Source: Synergistaceae bacterium
Lineage (GTDB): Bacteria; Synergistota; Synergistia; Synergistales; Aminobacteriaceae
Direction: 5' to 3'
Assembly: GCA_017470485.1 (NCBI GenBank)
Contig: JAFUYQ010000015.1
Coordinates: forward strand, 1-64,000
DNA length: 64,000 nt
Shown piece after piece: positions 61,945 through 64,000 of the stretch. A program made the translations under genes and the position numbers. The stretch's first letter is position 1; each line of letters begins with the position of its first letter. The notes under the pieces are model-generated. The model saw nothing but the letters and a program-made list of their open reading frames with translations, made no database searches and had not been told where the DNA came from.

Positions 61945-62805
61945 GTGAAGAATCTCGGAATGATTGTGAATTTACGAAAGCCCGAAGCCGTAAGCATGGC
62001 CGGAAAATTACTTCAATGGGGTAAAGATAACAACTGCCCTTTCCTTCTGCCTCATCATGAAGCCAGTGCGCTGACCACCGCAGGATTAGACGATGAACAA
62101 TGGCTGAAGACCGTCAAGCTGGCAATAGTAATCGGCGGCGACGGCACATTCCTAAGAGCCGCACGGTACATAATGGGTACTGATATTATTCTTCACGGTA
62201 TTAACATGGGGCATTTAGGGTTCTTAGCGTCAAGCCGACCTGATGATTTCGAGAACGACATGAGAAGCATAATCAATGACAATTTTGAGGTTCTCGAACG
62301 CAGAGTCCTTAAATGCGTCCTCTATCATGACGATACAGCACTCCACAAAATTTATGCCCTCAATGATATTGTCCTCACTACCAACGCGATAGCCCGACTG
62401 CTTCACATCGAGATACTTTTCAACTTCAAATTCTTCTGCGAAATGCCTGCCGACGGTGCAATAGTTTCAAGTGCTACAGGCTCGACAGCTTACGCGCTCT
62501 CAGCCGGAGGCCCAGTAATCCCTCCCCAGATGAACGCAATGATACTCGCTCCGCTGTGCGCTCACACCCTCTATTCTCGTCCTATGATTGCCGCTGAGGA
62601 CGACTGCATATCGTTAATCCCCAAAGGAGCGTCAAGAGACATAATGCTCACGCAGGACGGCCAGTTAGCGTATGAGGTACTGCCGGGCGACAGGATAGAC
62701 ATTAAATTATCACGGAGCAAAAAAATCCGCACTGTTAATCTTCCGGGACGGAGTTTCCTTGACATAGTGCGCGAAAAATTAGGCTGGGGACAGGCGTTCA
62801 GATAG
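61945..62805 (+). CDS. nadK: NAD kinase
   Basis: A 286-residue kinase that makes NADP. Motifs: IVIGGDGTFLRAARY (GGDGT), NMGHLGFLA, and PADGAIVSSATGSTAYALSA. I chose GTG 61945 because AGGAGAG lies about 8 nt before it and the family starts with this strand; an ATG at 61924 covers the ribosome site. It overlaps recN by one base. Confidence 0.94.
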   Translation: MKNLGMIVNLRKPEAVSMAGKLLQWGKDNNCPFLLPHHEASALTTAGLDDEQWLKTVKLAIVIGGDGTFLRAARYIMGTDIILHGINMGHLGFLASSRPDDFENDMRSIINDNFEVLERRVLKCVLYHDDTALHKIYALNDIVLTTNAIARLLHIEILFNFKFFCEMPADGAIVSSATGSTAYALSAGGPVIPPQMNAMILAPLCAHTLYSRPMIAAEDDCISLIPKGASRDIMLTQDGQLAYEVLPGDRIDIKLSRSKKIRTVNLPGRSFLDIVREKLGWGQAFR

Positions 62806-64000
62806 TGATTGACAGACTTGTTATCAACAACATAGGCGGTATCCGCAACGCTGAACTTGAATTTACCTCCGGCCTTAACGTCATCACCGGCGAGAGCGGC
62901 GCAGGTAAATCAAGCGTTGTCCGTTCGCTGGAACTATTGACGGGGAGCAGGGGAGGAGTCAAATTCATCAGGGCAGGAGAGACTCGCGGTAACGTTGAGG
63001 CTGATTTCACGGACTGCACGATCTCGCGCGAGGTTCTTAACACTGGGCGTTCACGGGCAAAAATTGACGGCGAGGCCGCAGGATTGAACGAATGCGCCGA
63101 AAGGGTTAATTCACTTGTGAGGATACAGAGTCAGTTTGCACAGATGGAACTTCTTGAACCAGAAAGGCAGTTAGCGATGATTGACTCGTGCCTGCCGTTA
63201 GGAATAAGGACAGAGGTATTTGATTCTTTCCGTGAAATTTTTGCGAAAGCCAGTGCGAGTTCAAGAGAGCTTCGGGAAATTAAGAAGCGGCGTTCGGAAA
63301 TAGAGCGTAAATATTCAAATGCCCGTGAAATTTTTGACCTCGTTAAAACCGCAAAGCCTGAGTCAGGATTAGAGATAAGACTTGAGAATGAACTCTCCGA
63401 CATCACGCACCGAATCGCTACCCGTGAACGTGCGCGTGAAAGCCTTGACCTCCTTACGGGCGGATTATCCGAGAACGGTTTAATCGGGAACACTGAGGCA
63501 TGTTTCGAGTCGCTTTATGATTTCATGAGTGATGATGATTCTGAAGAAGTCAGACGTTCAATGGAGACTTTGTATGACACAGTGAAGAAGCTGGCCGGTA
63601 ATTTCGGGAATGAGGCTGACGACTCGGCATTGCGCGAGGAAATTGAAACGAGGCTTGGAGCGTTGAGAAGGTTAAAACGTCTCTGCAACATTCCAGATGA
63701 GGGCGAACTCCTGAAATACTGCGGTGAAATTTACACAAATCTTGAGTGGCTCGAAAAAAGTTATCATGAACTTGAGGAATTATCAGCGCGGTCGCTTGAG
63801 GAGAAAAAAAAGGCTAATGCCCTCGCAATGGAGATAAGACGCGCACGCCATGAGGCTTCGGAAATTCTTTCGGCGAGAGTCAACAATGTACTTTCCGAAC
63901 TGGCCATGTCAGGAATAACCTTCAGCATAAATTTAACGGGCTTGCAGAAGCTCAGAAGGGACGGTGCCGACGATGTTGAGTTCATACTTACTGACGGTAC
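62805..64000 (+). CDS. recN: DNA repair protein RecN, 5' part
   Basis: The first 398 residues of an SMC-like repair ATPase; the gene runs off the window. It starts at GTG 62805, overlapping the nadK stop. The N-terminal part reads VIDRLVINNIGGIRNAELEF, then Walker A VITGESGAGKSSVVRSLELL, and later VRIQSQFAQMELLEPERQL. A long charged coiled coil follows to the end of the window. The nadK-recN order is common in bacteria. Confidence 0.92.
   Translation, partial: MIDRLVINNIGGIRNAELEFTSGLNVITGESGAGKSSVVRSLELLTGSRGGVKFIRAGETRGNVEADFTDCTISREVLNTGRSRAKIDGEAAGLNECAERVNSLVRIQSQFAQMELLEPERQLAMIDSCLPLGIRTEVFDSFREIFAKASASSRELREIKKRRSEIERKYSNAREIFDLVKTAKPESGLEIRLENELSDITHRIATRERARESLDLLTGGLSENGLIGNTEACFESLYDFMSDDDSEEVRRSMETLYDTVKKLAGNFGNEADDSALREEIETRLGALRRLKRLCNIPDEGELLKYCGEIYTNLEWLEKSYHELEELSARSLEEKKKANALAMEIRRARHEASEILSARVNNVLSELAMSGITFSINLTGLQKLRRDGADDVEFILTDG

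Noticed and set aside
1-64000. tRNA or rRNA genes
   Set aside because: I saw no sequence with the tRNA T-loop/anticodon arrangement nor any rRNA signature; rnpB is the only clear RNA gene. A scan by tRNAscan would settle it.

Overview
The window reads as one contiguous stretch of a chromosome from an anaerobic, diderm bacterium, most likely of the phylum Synergistota. The best single clue is the 370-residue exported protein at 2582-3694, whose tail (poly-Ser, then GCN, a hydrophobic helix and a basic end) matches the Synergist-CTERM sorting signal. A TolC outer-membrane protein, FtsEX with EnvC-type hydrolases, 4Fe-4S and radical-SAM enzymes, and RNase Y/YmdB fit this. The phylum is inferred from these features; no database was searched.

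Layout. 1-138 is the end of an IS630-type element that has cut an Rpn-type nuclease gene. 618-3694 is a tolC / lytic transglycosylase / Synergist-CTERM operon. 3801-6487 holds cysS and an LplT-like transporter, followed by a second Rpn gene broken by an IS605 relic (6500-7616). 7750-11646 contains a MerR regulator, a RiPP cassette on the minus strand (37-residue repeat precursor, radical SAM/SPASM enzyme, nitroreductase), an HxlR regulator and an Fe-S aldo/keto reductase. 11714-13437 is ribD-ribE. 13448-18397 is an accessory stretch: a poly-C promoter, three very small genes, mtnA, a palindromic divergent promoter, and a two-gene operon (nuclease-like/glycine-zipper protein and Sel1-repeat protein). 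18473-19008 is a 180-bp IS605-derived MITE abutting rnpB, followed by a DExH helicase.

20678-34709, on the minus strand, holds a NarL-type two-component system, an HD protein, rny-ymdB, and a compact operon (cyclophilin, D-2-hydroxyacid dehydrogenase, nnrD, tsaE, tsaB, cvpA, mutS2, a split chromate transporter, M20 hydrolase). 34848-38900 has an Mrp/NBP35 ATPase, an S9 peptidase and folP. 39027-43660 is a second accessory island between folP and gyrA: small antitoxin-like protein, coiled-coil protein, small basic protein, Ycf46-like AAA ATPase, and a nuclease-like/glycine-zipper protein paralogous to the one at 15432. 43772-47674 is gyrA-psd-pssA. 47723-59927 is a dense minus-strand operon (YhaM-like, RluA family, YibE/F, Ppx/GppA, unknown, ftsE, ftsX, two envC, S41 peptidase, purA, GNAT, unknown). 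59969-61354 is a solo tnpB element, followed by dcd, nadK and the start of recN, which runs off the window.

The most interesting points are: (i) the paired loci with a D...QxK motif fused to glycine-rich membrane segments, one with a Ycf46-type ATPase and one with a Sel1 protein; (ii) the three-repeat Cys RiPP precursor with its maturase; (iii) a C10 tract inside a -35/-10 spacer; (iv) a MITE that keeps an omega-RNA-like fold next to rnpB; and (v) tandem EnvC paralogs of which only one keeps zinc ligands.
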